Source: Multifurca ochricompacta
Lineage: Eukaryota > Basidiomycota > Agaricomycetes > Russulales > Russulaceae
Reading direction: 5' to 3'
DNA: 64,000 nucleotides
Assembly (NCBI GenBank): GCA_022496185.1
Contig: WTXG01000122.1
Coordinates: forward strand, 1 to 64,000
The translations under genes and the position numbers were made by a program. This document shows, piece after piece, positions 10,521 through 19,974 of this stretch (positions are counted from its first letter, which is position 1; each line of letters starts with the position of its first letter). The notes below the pieces were generated by a model, which was not told where the DNA came from, did not search any database, and worked only from the letters and a program-made list of their open reading frames with translations.

Positions 10521-12001
10521 CTAGGATGGCTCGCACTTCTTCACTTCTTTCATCATGTTGGCCCATATTTCTTGCACCTTTTCCTCCTTCGTCGGCGTCT
10601 TTTTGTCGACAGTTGGTGGGTTGTTGCGGACAGGTGTGACGATTGCTTCTGCCGCACGTACCCCCTTCTTCGGGCATTCCCTTGACATATGCCCTTGTGC
10701 TTTGCAGCGAAAGCACCGTCCTTCCTTCATCAACGTCTGCCTCTCGTCTTCAGTAAGGGCGACTCATGCCCTAGTTCTGTCAGCAGAGGTATCCATTGCA
10801 TTCGGATCCCTCTGACCGGTATGCGTGGGTTTAATCCCAAAGGCGGCCTTCCACTGGTCGCAGGTCTTTCCCTTCCTGGTGTCGACTCCGAAGCGGGTCT
10901 GGAAGTCGAGATAGTCCTGCTGCTGTCATCGGGCAGCGTTGACCCATGTATCCCAGTCATTGGGATGGTGGAATTGGATAATATTCTTTACCAGGGGATT
11001 AGGTAATCCCTGGGAGAAGAGGTCCAGCGTTGCCTCTTCGTCTGTGTCATAACCGGCCCTGTTGGCCAAACTTCTGAACTTTGCTACATAGGCGTCTAGC
11101 TCTCCTTTTTCCATCTTCAGAGTTTTCAATTCCCGGGCTGCCTTCTGCTTGGCCTGCCCATCCGTGTATGCATCTTTAAACCGCTGGGCGATGGTTTCCC
11201 AAAGCCCCTCACTAGTGGTGCGACGTCCACTCTCAATCTGTTCGTTCAGCCACTCCAACTGCTCCATGGTCCAGTCGTCTACAGCCTCCCCTCGGATCAG
11301 CGATAGGAAGAGGTTGGCGCGTTGGAAGGATTGATAATTTGGGGAACGTCATGGTTGAAGTTTTTGAAGGTGGTAAACTCCAACATAAATTTTTTGCTCT
11401 GTGATCGATCCCCTGTAAACGTCTGTGGTAGTACACCTGACAGGCGTCCTGATGGTGGGGGAATGTTCGGAGGCAGCATGGCTGGGGGTGGTGGCGGGGG
11501 AGGGGCTGGGTCTGGGAGCTGGGCGGCAATTGTAGACATGTTTTGGTAAAATGGGGTGACAGTGTCTGTGGACTGTATGGAAATCTGGGGGGTTGTCAAA
11601 GCAGGAGCTCTGATCGTGACAACTCCGGGTGCAACTGGGGCTGTAGTCGACGCTAATACCAGTGCTTCTTCGCTATTTTCTTCTACGTACTCTTCTGGCT
11701 CAGAGTCCGTAACAATGGCTGGGGGATTTTCTCTCCACGGCCCTAATCCAAATTCAGGTGGAGCAGGTCCTGTAGTGACCCAAGAGTGTCGACTGTCCGA
11801 ATATCGGATACAGTACCACACTCTTTTCTCGTCATCGTATTCTACCGGTTGGTATCTTCCGTTGTGATAGACGTAGTATCCAAACTTGGACTCAAAATCT
11901 TTCCAGGTGGCAGAGCCAAGTACTTGTTGTGAAAGATTATTCTCGTCTCTGCGTTCGATGAGTTCTTCTTTAAAGAGGGTCTGACTGCGGCTGGAAGCCA
12001 C
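10521..12001 (-). pseudogene. Gypsy gag with zinc knuckle, element A
   Basis: The N-terminal part (SATWKDFESKFGYYVYHNGRY, PAPPEFGLGPW) is followed by a proline-rich linker, a capsid-like region (FTGDRSQSKKFMLEFTTF, EQLEWLNEQIESGRRTT, KGELDAYVAKFRSLANRAGYD) and a CCHC knuckle (CFRCKAQGHMSRECPKKG). The first in-frame ATG is at 11537-11539, 154 codons inside the conserved frame. A frameshift near 11330 and a TGA at 10926-10928 (CGA in C) break it. The gene starts next to the primer-binding site at 12008-12018. Confidence 0.8.
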
Positions 12002-12007
12002 GATGAG

Positions 12008-12018
12008 AGACTCGACTT
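12008..12018 (-). promoter_or_regulatory. Self-priming primer-binding site, element A
   Basis: On the minus strand the LTR end CGTAACA is followed after 2 nt by AAGTCGAGTCT. This is the complement of AGACTCGACTT at the predicted RNA 5' end in the LTR. The arrangement matches Tf1-type self-primed reverse transcription. Confidence 0.7.
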
Positions 12019-12020
12019 GA

Positions 12021-12228
12021 TGTTACGTCCGGTGTGGGACGTTCCACACGACTTGTGTGACAGCATTCGTTCGTGATCAGATAAGAGATCAATAAGACCT
12101 CTTGGAGTTTAAGCAGGAAGAGTCAGGGTCAAAGAGGCTGCACTCTAAGACACTGTTAAGCAGAAAGTACCAGAAGTACTGAGACAATCGAGTCAGAGCG
12201 TTCAAAGGGATGTCCAGAAGACAAGCAC
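12021..12228 (-). repeat. Gypsy 5' LTR, segment 1 of 3
   Basis: This is the start of the minus-strand element's 5' LTR (TGTTACGTCCGGTGTGGGAC). It is split at 12228 by insertion of element B, with target duplicate AGCAC at 12224-12228 and 19709-19713. The three segments (12021-12228, 19714-19974, 21239-21354) add up to about 585 bp, the size of the other LTRs in the family. Confidence 0.85.
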
Positions 12229-12818
12229 TGTTACGACCTCTGCCTAGTAACCCACTTTTCTTCACGATCCCCAGTGACGACCCTACCCGTCCCCCTACCT
12301 TACATTTCCTGATCATGTCCCCTTCCTGGGATCCGTCACATGCCTTACTTCCTTCCCCGTGATCGGCTTTGTCTTTGTTTACGCCACTTTGTTCAGGATT
12401 GGCTTCTTATCTGTTATCTTCTATCTCTTATCTTTACGACCGGACACTTACTTAATTCCCTATCAGAAGCCAGGCTTTACGCCCTCCGCTTTCGTATATT
12501 CGGGCCCACATGACTCCATACTATCTTATCTTTAGACGCTCATTCGATTACGTATATAAGCCCGCTGTAGCTACAATGTAGACCTCAGACTCGACTTATT
12601 GAATACATCGGTGTTTGTCTTCTGGACTTCCCCTTGAAACCTCTGACTCGATTGTCTCAGTGCTTTTGGCACTTTCCACTCAACATCGTCACTAGGGAAC
12701 AGCCCCTTTGACGTTGACTCATCCCTTCGAGCTCCAAGAGGTCCTATTGACCTCTTATCTGAATAACGTACAAAGCTGTCACACAAGTCGTGCGGAATGT
12801 CTCACATCGGACGTAACA
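12229..12818 (+). repeat. 5' LTR of element B
   Basis: 590 bp, TGTTACGACC...GGACGTAACA. It contains the promoter: TATATAAG at 12553-12560 and the predicted RNA start AGACTCGACTT at 12587-12597, 34 bp downstream. Confidence 0.95.
12553..12597 (+). promoter_or_regulatory. LTR promoter and predicted transcript 5' end
   Basis: A TATATAAG box at 12553 is followed 34 bp later by AGACTCGACTT. Element C has the same spacing (28321 to 28355). The word is exactly complementary to the PBS just downstream of the LTR, so it is the expected 5' end of the genomic RNA in a self-priming element. Confidence 0.65.
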
Positions 12819-12820
12819 TC

Positions 12821-12831
12821 AAGTCGAGTCT
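12821..12831 (+). promoter_or_regulatory. Self-priming primer-binding site, element B
   Basis: AAGTCGAGTCT begins 2 nt after the LTR end (12818) and is the reverse complement of AGACTCGACTT at 12587-12597. I did not recognise a tRNA 3' end complement in this position. Confidence 0.7.
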
Positions 12832-12837
12832 CTCACA

Positions 12838-14346
12838 GTGGCTTCCAGCCACAGTCAGACCCTCTTCCAAGAAGAGCTTATCGAATGCAGAGACGAGAAT
12901 AATCTTTCACAGCAAGTACTTGGCTCTGCCACCTGGAAAGACTTTGAGTCCGAGTTTGGATACTACGTCTATCACGACGGAAGATACCAACCGGTAGAAC
13001 ATGACAACGAGAAGAGAGTTTGGTATCGCATCTGATACTCAGACAGCCGACACTCTTGGGTCACTACAGGACCTGCCCCACCCGAATTTGGACTAGGCCC
13101 GTGGAGAGAAAATCCCCCAGCCATCGTCACGGACTCCGAACCAGAGGAGTATGTAGAAGAATCCAGTGAAGAAGCACCAGCATTAGCAGCGACTACGTTT
13201 CCGGTTGCACCTGCAGTTGTCACGTTCAGAGCCCCTGCTTTGACAACTCCCCAGATATCAATACAGTCTACAGACACCGTCACCCCATCTTACCCACCCA
13301 TGTCCACCATCGCCGCCCAACTTCCCGACCCCACCCACCAGCCTCTGTGGCACCACCACCAAACATCCCCCCCCTTCCAGACGTCTGTCCGGAGTGTTGC
13401 CCCAAACATTCACTGGGGACCGCTCGCAAAGCAAGAAATTCATGTTGGAGTTCACGACATTCAAGAACTTCAATCATGATGTCCCACAGATTGTTAACCC
13501 GTTCCAACAAGCCAATCTGTTTCTCTCCCTGATCCGAGGGGATGCCGTGGATGATTGGACGATGGAGCAGCTGGAGTGGCTCAATGAGCAGGTTGAAAGC
13601 GGGCGTCGAACCACAAGCGAAGGTCTTTGGGAGACCATAGCAGAAAGGTTCAAGGACGCCTTCACAGACGGGCAGGCCAAGCAGAAAGCAGCCCGGGAAT
13701 TAAAGTCCCTCAGGATGGAGAAAGGAGAACTTGACGCGTACGTTGCCAAGTTCAGAAGTCTAGCCAACAGGGCCAGCTATGACACCAACGAAGAGGCAAC
13801 ATTGGACCTCTTTTCACAAGGTTTACCCAACCCCCTAGTCAAAAACATCATTCAATTCCATCATCCTCACGACTGGGATACTTGGGTTGATGCTGCTCGA
13901 AGACAGCAGCAAGATTATCTCGATTTCCAGACAAGGTTTGGAATCGACACCAAGAAAGGAAAAACCCGAGATCAGTGGAAGGCAGCGTTCGGGGTAAAGC
14001 CCACCCCGCATGGCCAGAAGGATCCAAACGCTATGGACACCTCTGCAGATTGAGCCCGAGCTCGGGCGGCACTTACGGAAGATGAGCGGCAGATGCTAAT
14101 GAAGGAAGGGCGCTGCTTCCGTTGCAGAGCACTGGGGCATATGTCCTGGGACTGTCCCAAGAAGGGAGCACGAGTCGCCGTCGCCACTGTGGCAACGGAA
14201 CATCCCGTTCGGAACAACCCCCCCGCTGCGGACAAGTGGACAAAGGAAGAGAAGGCTCAGGACATATGGGCCAATATGATGAAGGAAAGTGAGGAAGTGT
14301 GCGCCCTATTGGTGGAAAAGGCGTTTGCGAAGAAGGATTTTTGTTA
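12838..14346 (+). pseudogene. Gypsy gag, element B
   Basis: This frame encodes the conserved N-terminal region (SATWKDFESEFGYYVYHDGRY), a proline-rich linker, a capsid-like domain (FTGDRSQSKKFMLEFTTF through LPNPLVKNIIQFHHPHDWDTW) and a CCHC zinc knuckle (CFRCRALGHMSWDCPKKG near 14110). A TGA at 13033-13035 replaces CGA of element C, and a second TGA at 14051-14053 replaces an arginine codon in TSADRTRA; a frameshift lies near 13340. The first in-frame ATG is at 13300, 154 codons into the frame. The product of an intact copy would form the virus-like particle shell and package element RNA. Confidence 0.85.
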
Positions 14347-17300
14347 GGCTCGACCCCATCGGCCTGGGCACGAGCACTCCATGTTACCTCTGTGTATGCT
14401 AGTCGATTCAAATCATTGAAAATACCAGTCCATTTTGAAACTACACAGAGGACGGCCGACCGAGATATTTTAGTGGACTCTGGAGCCACGGATAACTTTA
14501 TTCACCCACGACTAATCAAGATGATGGGTTTGGGACGGCTGGCACTTCCCCAAGAAAAGAACATTTGGAATATTGACGGAACGGCCAATCGTGCGGGAAA
14601 GATCACTCACTACACGGATCTGAAGGTCCAGGTTGGAGAGGCGATGAAGAATATTCATTTCTTAGTTACGGATCTAGGAGACAAAGACCTTATCCTAGGG
14701 TATCCCTGGCTCGCCGCATTCGAACCCAAGATCAACTGGGCTGATGCGACAATGGATAAAGAATCATATCCCATCATCATCACGTCGATAGGCTATGACT
14801 ATGCGGTCAGACATCCGACAATAAAAGCCACGAGTACAGAAGAGGAAGACCCAGGTCGCTGTTACGCTACTAAAGCATCAGAGCTAGCCCAGAAAGCAAT
14901 ACAAGGGCAGGCAGAAAAAACGTACAGCGATGTAGTGCCGAGTACCTACCATCAGCATTGGAGGGTGTTTTCCGAGGAAGAATCCCAGCGTTTTCCACCC
15001 TCCAGACCATGGGACCACGCCATAGATCTACTCCCTGATACGCCAACAGCAATAGACTGCAAGATCTATCCGCTGTCCCAGTCCGAACAAGTGGCATTGA
15101 CGGAGTTCTTGGAAGAACATTTGGCAAAAGGATATATTCGCCCATCCAAGTTGCAGTACGCTTCACCCTTCTTCTTCATCAAAAAGAAGGATGGCAAGCT
15201 GCGACCGGTTCAGGATTATCGACGGATTAACACATACACCGTAAAAATGCCTACCCCCTGCCGCTCATCTCTGAACTCATTGACACTATGAGGGATAAGT
15301 CCCTCTTCTCAAAGATGGATGTGCGATGGGGTTATAACAATGTTAGGATCAAGGAAGGTGACCAGTGCAAGGCGGTGTTCAAGACAAATCAAGGGTTGTT
15401 CGAACCCAATGTTATGTTCTTTGGTCTCATGAATTCGCTGGCAACATTCCAGTCTATGATGAACCATATTTTCCGCGACCTCATTCTCACGGGAGAAGTA
15501 GTAGTCTATATGGACGACATCCTGGTAGCCACCCCAGATGACTTGGACCACCACCGAAGTCGCGTACATCAGGTATTGGACATACTGCATGAACATGACC
15601 TCTATCTCAAGCCTGCCAAATGCTCCTTCGAACAGTGGAGTGTCGAGTATCTCGGGGTCATCTTGGAAGGAGGACAAGTGCGTATGGATCCCGTTAAAGT
15701 ACAGGGAATCCGGGAGTGGCCCGTACCGACTTGTGTCAAGGATGTCCGATCGTTCATTGGATTCTGTAACTTTTACCGACGATTCGTCAAGGGGTTTTCC
15801 GGCATAGCACGACCACTGAACGACCTGCTAAAAAAGGACGTACCATGGCATTGGGATGCCGCACAACAACAGGCGTTTGAACAGATTAGGGATCTCGTAG
15901 GCTCAGAACCAGTACTTATCCAACCAGATCTAGGCCGCCCCTTTGAAGTAGAAGTGGACACCTCGCACTTTGCGAACGGGGCAGTGTTATACCAGAGAGA
16001 TGCCGCACAAGTACTTCACCCAGTGGCATACTACTCTGAGACCTTCTCTTCCGCCGAGAGAAACTACGACATCTGGGATAGGGAGCTTCTAGCCATAGTC
16101 AAGCGTTGCGGCACTGGCGACCCTACTTGGCGGAACCCCTCATAAGACCGTCATCCACACTGATCATTCCAACCTCCTATACTGGAAAGAACCCCACAAG
16201 ATCAGCCGACATGTGGCACGAGAAGTCTTAGAATTGGAAGAATATAACTTCACGCTGAAACACATTGCTGGGAGTCAGAACGCTAGAGCAGATGCACTAT
16301 CGCGCAGACCAGATATGCATACAGGGGAGGACAACAATAACGACATCACTGTCTCCCAGAAGAGGTATTTGCCAAGACAGCCGTTGTCAGTCTCCATGAC
16401 ATGGACCTTTGGGCACAAGTTTCCCAAAATATGAACCAAGACCTGTGTCGTTCATGGGCTGACGCTCACAATTTGAAGGAAATCAGTGGTCTTTGGTGGA
16501 AAGACGGGGATCGACTCGTTGTCACCGGTGGCGACAACATTAAGAGGGGGGTGATCCATTTTCATCACGATCTTCCCTCCGCTGGCCATCCAGGCATTGC
16601 CAACACCTATGCCCTGCCAAACGAGACTATTGGTGGCCCAATATGAAAAAGGACATCGAGAGCTACGTACAGGATGCGCATCATGCCAAGCAAACAAGGT
16701 GAACACGCACCCAAAAATCCCACCAATGCTCCCCATTACTCCCAGTACATTGACTCCTTTCCAGACCATCGCCATGGACTTCATTGTCAAGCTGCCCAAA
16801 TCACAAGGCTTTGACACTATCCTTACAATCACAGACCATGATTGTTCCAAAGCGGCCCTCTTCATTCCCTGCAACGAAACTATACAGCTGAAGGAGTGGC
16901 AAAACTATACCTGAACCATGTATACCGCCACTACGGACTCCCCAAAAAGATCATCTCTGACCGAGACACCCGTTTCACATCGGCGTTTGCGAGAGCCTTA
17001 TGCAAGATGCTGGACATCACGCAGAACATCTCGACGGCATACCATCCACAGACAGACGGACAGTCTGAGCAGACAAACCAATGGTTAGAACAGTATCTCC
17101 GGTTTTGGTGCAATGGCAGGCAAGACGACTGGGCAGAATGGCTGTCGACGGCAGAATTTGCTCACAATTCATGGCCCAATGGAACGACGAAATCCACCCC
17201 CTTCTCCCTTATCATGGGCTGGACTCCACGCACCACATGGACAGATAAGCCTATCAATGTCCCGTCAGTAACCAAACGTATTGGCCAATGGGAAGAGCTG

Positions 17301-17815
17301 CGGCAATCAGCCAATGAAAATCTGGTAAAGGCACAACAGCTTCTGGCAGCACAGCCAAGCACATTCACACCTTATCGACCAATGACTGGGTATGGCTTGA
17401 GGGTAGGAACATTCACACGTCACACCCCTCGGCCAAATTAGCGCCCGACGTCACAGACCCTTCCAGATCACAAGGAAGCTGTCAGACGTATCTTACGAAT
17501 TACAGTTGCCGCCGAAATGGAAGATCCATCCAGTCTTCCATGCCAAACTTCTGACCCCTACAAGGAAACCTCCATTCATGGGGAGAACTTCCCGAGACCC
17601 CCACCTGACCTTATCGATGGCGAAGAAGAATGGGAAGTGGAGCAAATTCTAGACTCCAAGCGACAAGGCTGAGGGCGCAAGCTGTATTACCTGATCAAGT
17701 GGAAAGGCTTCCCAGACTCTGACAACTCGTGGGAACCAGCCGGGGATATCTCTGCCCCGGATCTGATCGCAGAGTTCCATTTACGACATCCCCAAGCGCC
17801 CAAAACAATTAAAAG
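14347..17815 (+). pseudogene. Gypsy pol (PR-RT-RNase H-IN-chromodomain), element B
   Basis: In order: protease ILVDSGATDNFI (about 14475), RT with [10 protein letters not shown] and [11 protein letters not shown] (about 15510), RNase H (EVEVDTSHFANGAVL, HTDHSNLLYW), integrase with the HHCC region, then D, D and E (AMDFIVKLP, ISDRDTRFTSAF, HPQTDGQSEQTNQWLEQ), and a chromodomain (LYYLIKWKGFPDSDNSWEP). The frame is broken by single-base losses near 15247 (one A of an A run), 16105, 16370 and 16620 and by others near 17390-17570, plus TGA for CGA at 17670-17672. Not functional. Confidence 0.88.
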
Positions 17816-17881
17816 AAGGCAGACTCCAGACTTTTTCCCCAGAACAACGCTTCACCAGCAACGTCCTAACCACACTCTAAC

Positions 17882-19087
17882 ATGTCTTCTTCCTTTGTCG
17901 CTGCCTCTGCTGCCATCGATGCCTTCACTGCCGCTACTACGGTTGTGGAAGCCTTCCCCTCCGCTCACCCCTCTACTCGTCCCTCCTCTCCCATTGACTA
18001 CGAAGCTGCCGAAGAACGCGTGAAGAACCAATCACCCAACCCCAACAACGATTTTGAACACTGCGAGGAGCCGCACCCCAATGACCTGGCAGGCATGGAG
18101 ATGGACAATGACGTCCCCGAGTTCCCGTTCTTCGCCAATAACCCAAACTCGTCGATGTACTTCCTGCTTGAGATCACTATGGCGGATGGTACCAAGAAGA
18201 TAGCTAAGTACATCTTTTATACCAATGGGGGAATGGATGTCGCAGGATGCATGAGGAAGAATGGTCCCGTTTATGGGGCCCCGGTCCATTTGGAGGAGCG
18301 CTACACAGGACGACTACATCACACGATGAGTGACGAACAGTTGGGGCACTTGGCCGCGGAGGATTCCCGCGCCTTTGCAATCGATGAAGTGCTGAACAAC
18401 ATGCGTCTTCCGCACCTCAAAGCCGAGGTGATGAGGCTGCAGAAGAACCTGATGCTGCGTACGACGCTCAATAGACAATACAAGGAACATGCGAAGATGA
18501 TGACGAGATTGACCAGTGGGATGTTCCAGGTCGAGCAGGAGTTGGTAGAGATCCGAAAGAGGTTGGAAATAGGGGATGCGTACCAGACCATCGCCGAGAG
18601 GTATGCGGACACATACGCGCGACCTCTCCCTCCACGATCGTTAGGGGCCGCACCAACGTTGTTGCCTAATCGGTTCGAGATGCTGCAGATGCACGAGAAT
18701 CCCCACGGAGAAACATGTTGGCAGTGCGACAGTAAGTACCATATCAGCTGGAACTGTCCCCTCAATTGCAAGTGGTGTCGCCACTGTCGCAGCAACCTGC
18801 ACTGGAGCCGATTCTGTATTTTCCGCCGTGTGGGCGTTCCCCCGTCAATCATCAACCCGTCCAGCTGGTGCGGCAAGTGCCTGCGTCACAACGCGGGGCA
18901 TCGCGAGCTGGACTGCCCGATCCACAACCTCTGTTACTCGTGTGGACAGCGCGGCCCCTATGGCTTCCTCCGCGCACATAGGTGTCCCCAGGATGATGAC
19001 AAAGAAAATTACACCATGGACAATCGTAATGTAGCTGATGATTATTTGGACCTGGTGCAGGATGATGATGGTACGAGTCATTTCTAG
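17882..19087 (+). CDS. Accessory ORF3 of Gypsy element B: coiled-coil, multi-zinc-knuckle protein
   Basis: This is a complete 401-residue frame between pol and the 3' LTR. Residues about 1-60 are Ser/Ala/Pro-rich. Residues 60-150 hold a conserved block (NSSMYFLLEITMADGT, IFYTNGGMDVAGCM, LEERYTGRLHHTMSDEQLGHL). Residues 165-235 look coiled-coil (LKAEVMRLQKN, MFQVEQELVEIRKRLE). Residues 280-385 hold zinc knuckles: CWQCDSKYHISWNC and CRHCRSNLHWSRFC (both CX2CX4HX4C), CGKCLRHNAGHRELDC (CX2CX6HX4C) and a last Cys/His cluster starting CYSCGQRGPYGF. The tail is acidic. The ATG lies about 65 nt past the region where pol ends. Copies exist in elements A, C and X. It is gag-like in architecture but unrelated in sequence to this element's gag. 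Its function is unknown; RNA or DNA binding is inferred. Confidence 0.85.
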   Translation: MSSSFVAASAAIDAFTAATTVVEAFPSAHPSTRPSSPIDYEAAEERVKNQSPNPNNDFEHCEEPHPNDLAGMEMDNDVPEFPFFANNPNSSMYFLLEITMADGTKKIAKYIFYTNGGMDVAGCMRKNGPVYGAPVHLEERYTGRLHHTMSDEQLGHLAAEDSRAFAIDEVLNNMRLPHLKAEVMRLQKNLMLRTTLNRQYKEHAKMMTRLTSGMFQVEQELVEIRKRLEIGDAYQTIAERYADTYARPLPPRSLGAAPTLLPNRFEMLQMHENPHGETCWQCDSKYHISWNCPLNCKWCRHCRSNLHWSRFCIFRRVGVPPSIINPSSWCGKCLRHNAGHRELDCPIHNLCYSCGQRGPYGFLRAHRCPQDDDKENYTMDNRNVADDYLDLVQDDDGTSHF

Positions 19088-19104
19088 CCAGGTCAGCTAG
19101 AACC

Positions 19105-19118
19105 AGAAGAGGGGGTGA
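19105..19118 (+). other. Polypurine tract of element B
   Basis: AGAAGAGGGGGTGA sits directly before the 3' LTR start TGTTACG. The same tract precedes the LTRs of elements A, C and X. In LTR retrotransposons this tract primes plus-strand DNA synthesis. Confidence 0.8.
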
Positions 19119-19708
19119 TGTTACGACCTCTGCCTAGTAACCCACTTTTCTTCACGATCCCCAGTGACGACCCTACCCGTCCCCCTACCTTACATTTCCT
19201 GATCACGTCCCCTTCCTGGGATCCGTCACATGCCTTACTTCCTTCCCCGTGATCGGCTTTGTCTTTGTTTACACCACTTTGTTCAGGATTGGCTTCTTAT
19301 CTGTTATCTTCTATCTCTTATCTTTATGACCGGACACTTACTTAATTCCCTATCAGAAGCCAGGCTTTACGCCCTCCGCTTTCGTATATTCGGGCCCACA
19401 TGACTCCATACTATCTTATCTTTAGACGCTCATTCGATTACGTATATAAGCCCGCTGTAGCTACAATGTAGACCTCAGACTCGACTTATTGAATACATCG
19501 GTGTTTGTCTTCTGGACTTCCCCTTGAAACCTCTGACTCGATTGTCTCAGTGCTTTTGGCACTTTCCACTCAACATCGTCACTAGGGAACAGCCCCTTTG
19601 ACGTTGACTCATCCCTTCGAGCTCCAAGAGGTCCTATTGACCTCTTATCTGAATAACGTACAAAGCTGTCGCACAAGTCGTGCGGAACGTCTCACACTGG
19701 ACGTAACA
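19119..19708 (+). repeat. 3' LTR of element B
   Basis: 590 bp, the same length as the 5' copy with 7 transitions between them. It is followed by the target duplicate AGCAC at 19709-19713. Confidence 0.95.
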
Positions 19709-19713
19709 AGCAC

Positions 19714-19974
19714 TGATGTATTCAATAAGTCGAGTCTGAGGTCTACAAGGTAGCTACAGTGGACTTATATACGTAATCGAGTGGGCGTCTATGAGATAAG
19801 GAGTACGAGTCAGGTGGGCCCGAATATACGGAAGCGGAGGGCGTAAAGCCTGGCTTCTGATAGGGTATTAAGTAAGTGTCCGGTCTTAAAGATAAAGAGA
19901 TAACGAGATAAGAGAGGCAAACATAAGTACACAGTCCGTCAACAGATACAAAGCGAGTCACGGGGATGGAGTAA
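19714..19974 (-). repeat. Gypsy 5' LTR, segment 2 of 3
   Basis: Continues the minus-strand LTR interrupted at 12228 (TGATGTATTCAATAAGTCGAG onward, TATA box on minus near 19766). It is interrupted again at 19975 by a solo LTR with duplication AGTAA. Confidence 0.85.

Larger units (their letters stand above)
12229..19708 (+). mobile_element. Gypsy element B, full length, plus strand
   Basis: This is a complete 7480-bp chromodomain Gypsy element with two 590-bp LTRs, flanked by the 5-bp duplication AGCAC (12224-12228, 19709-19713), and inserted into the LTR of a related minus-strand element. Order: LTR, self-priming PBS, gag, pol (PR, RT, RNase H, integrase, chromodomain), ORF3, polypurine tract, LTR. 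The LTRs differ at only 7 positions, all transitions, six of them at CpG, with no indel. Gag and pol carry stops and several frameshifts, but ORF3 is complete. Confidence 0.95.

Noticed and set aside
12797..12997. Short frame starting in the Gypsy LTR (ends TEDTNR), seen in A, B and C
   Set aside because: It overlaps the conserved gag frame and shows no domain; kept only as part of the missing-AUG finding, not as a gene.
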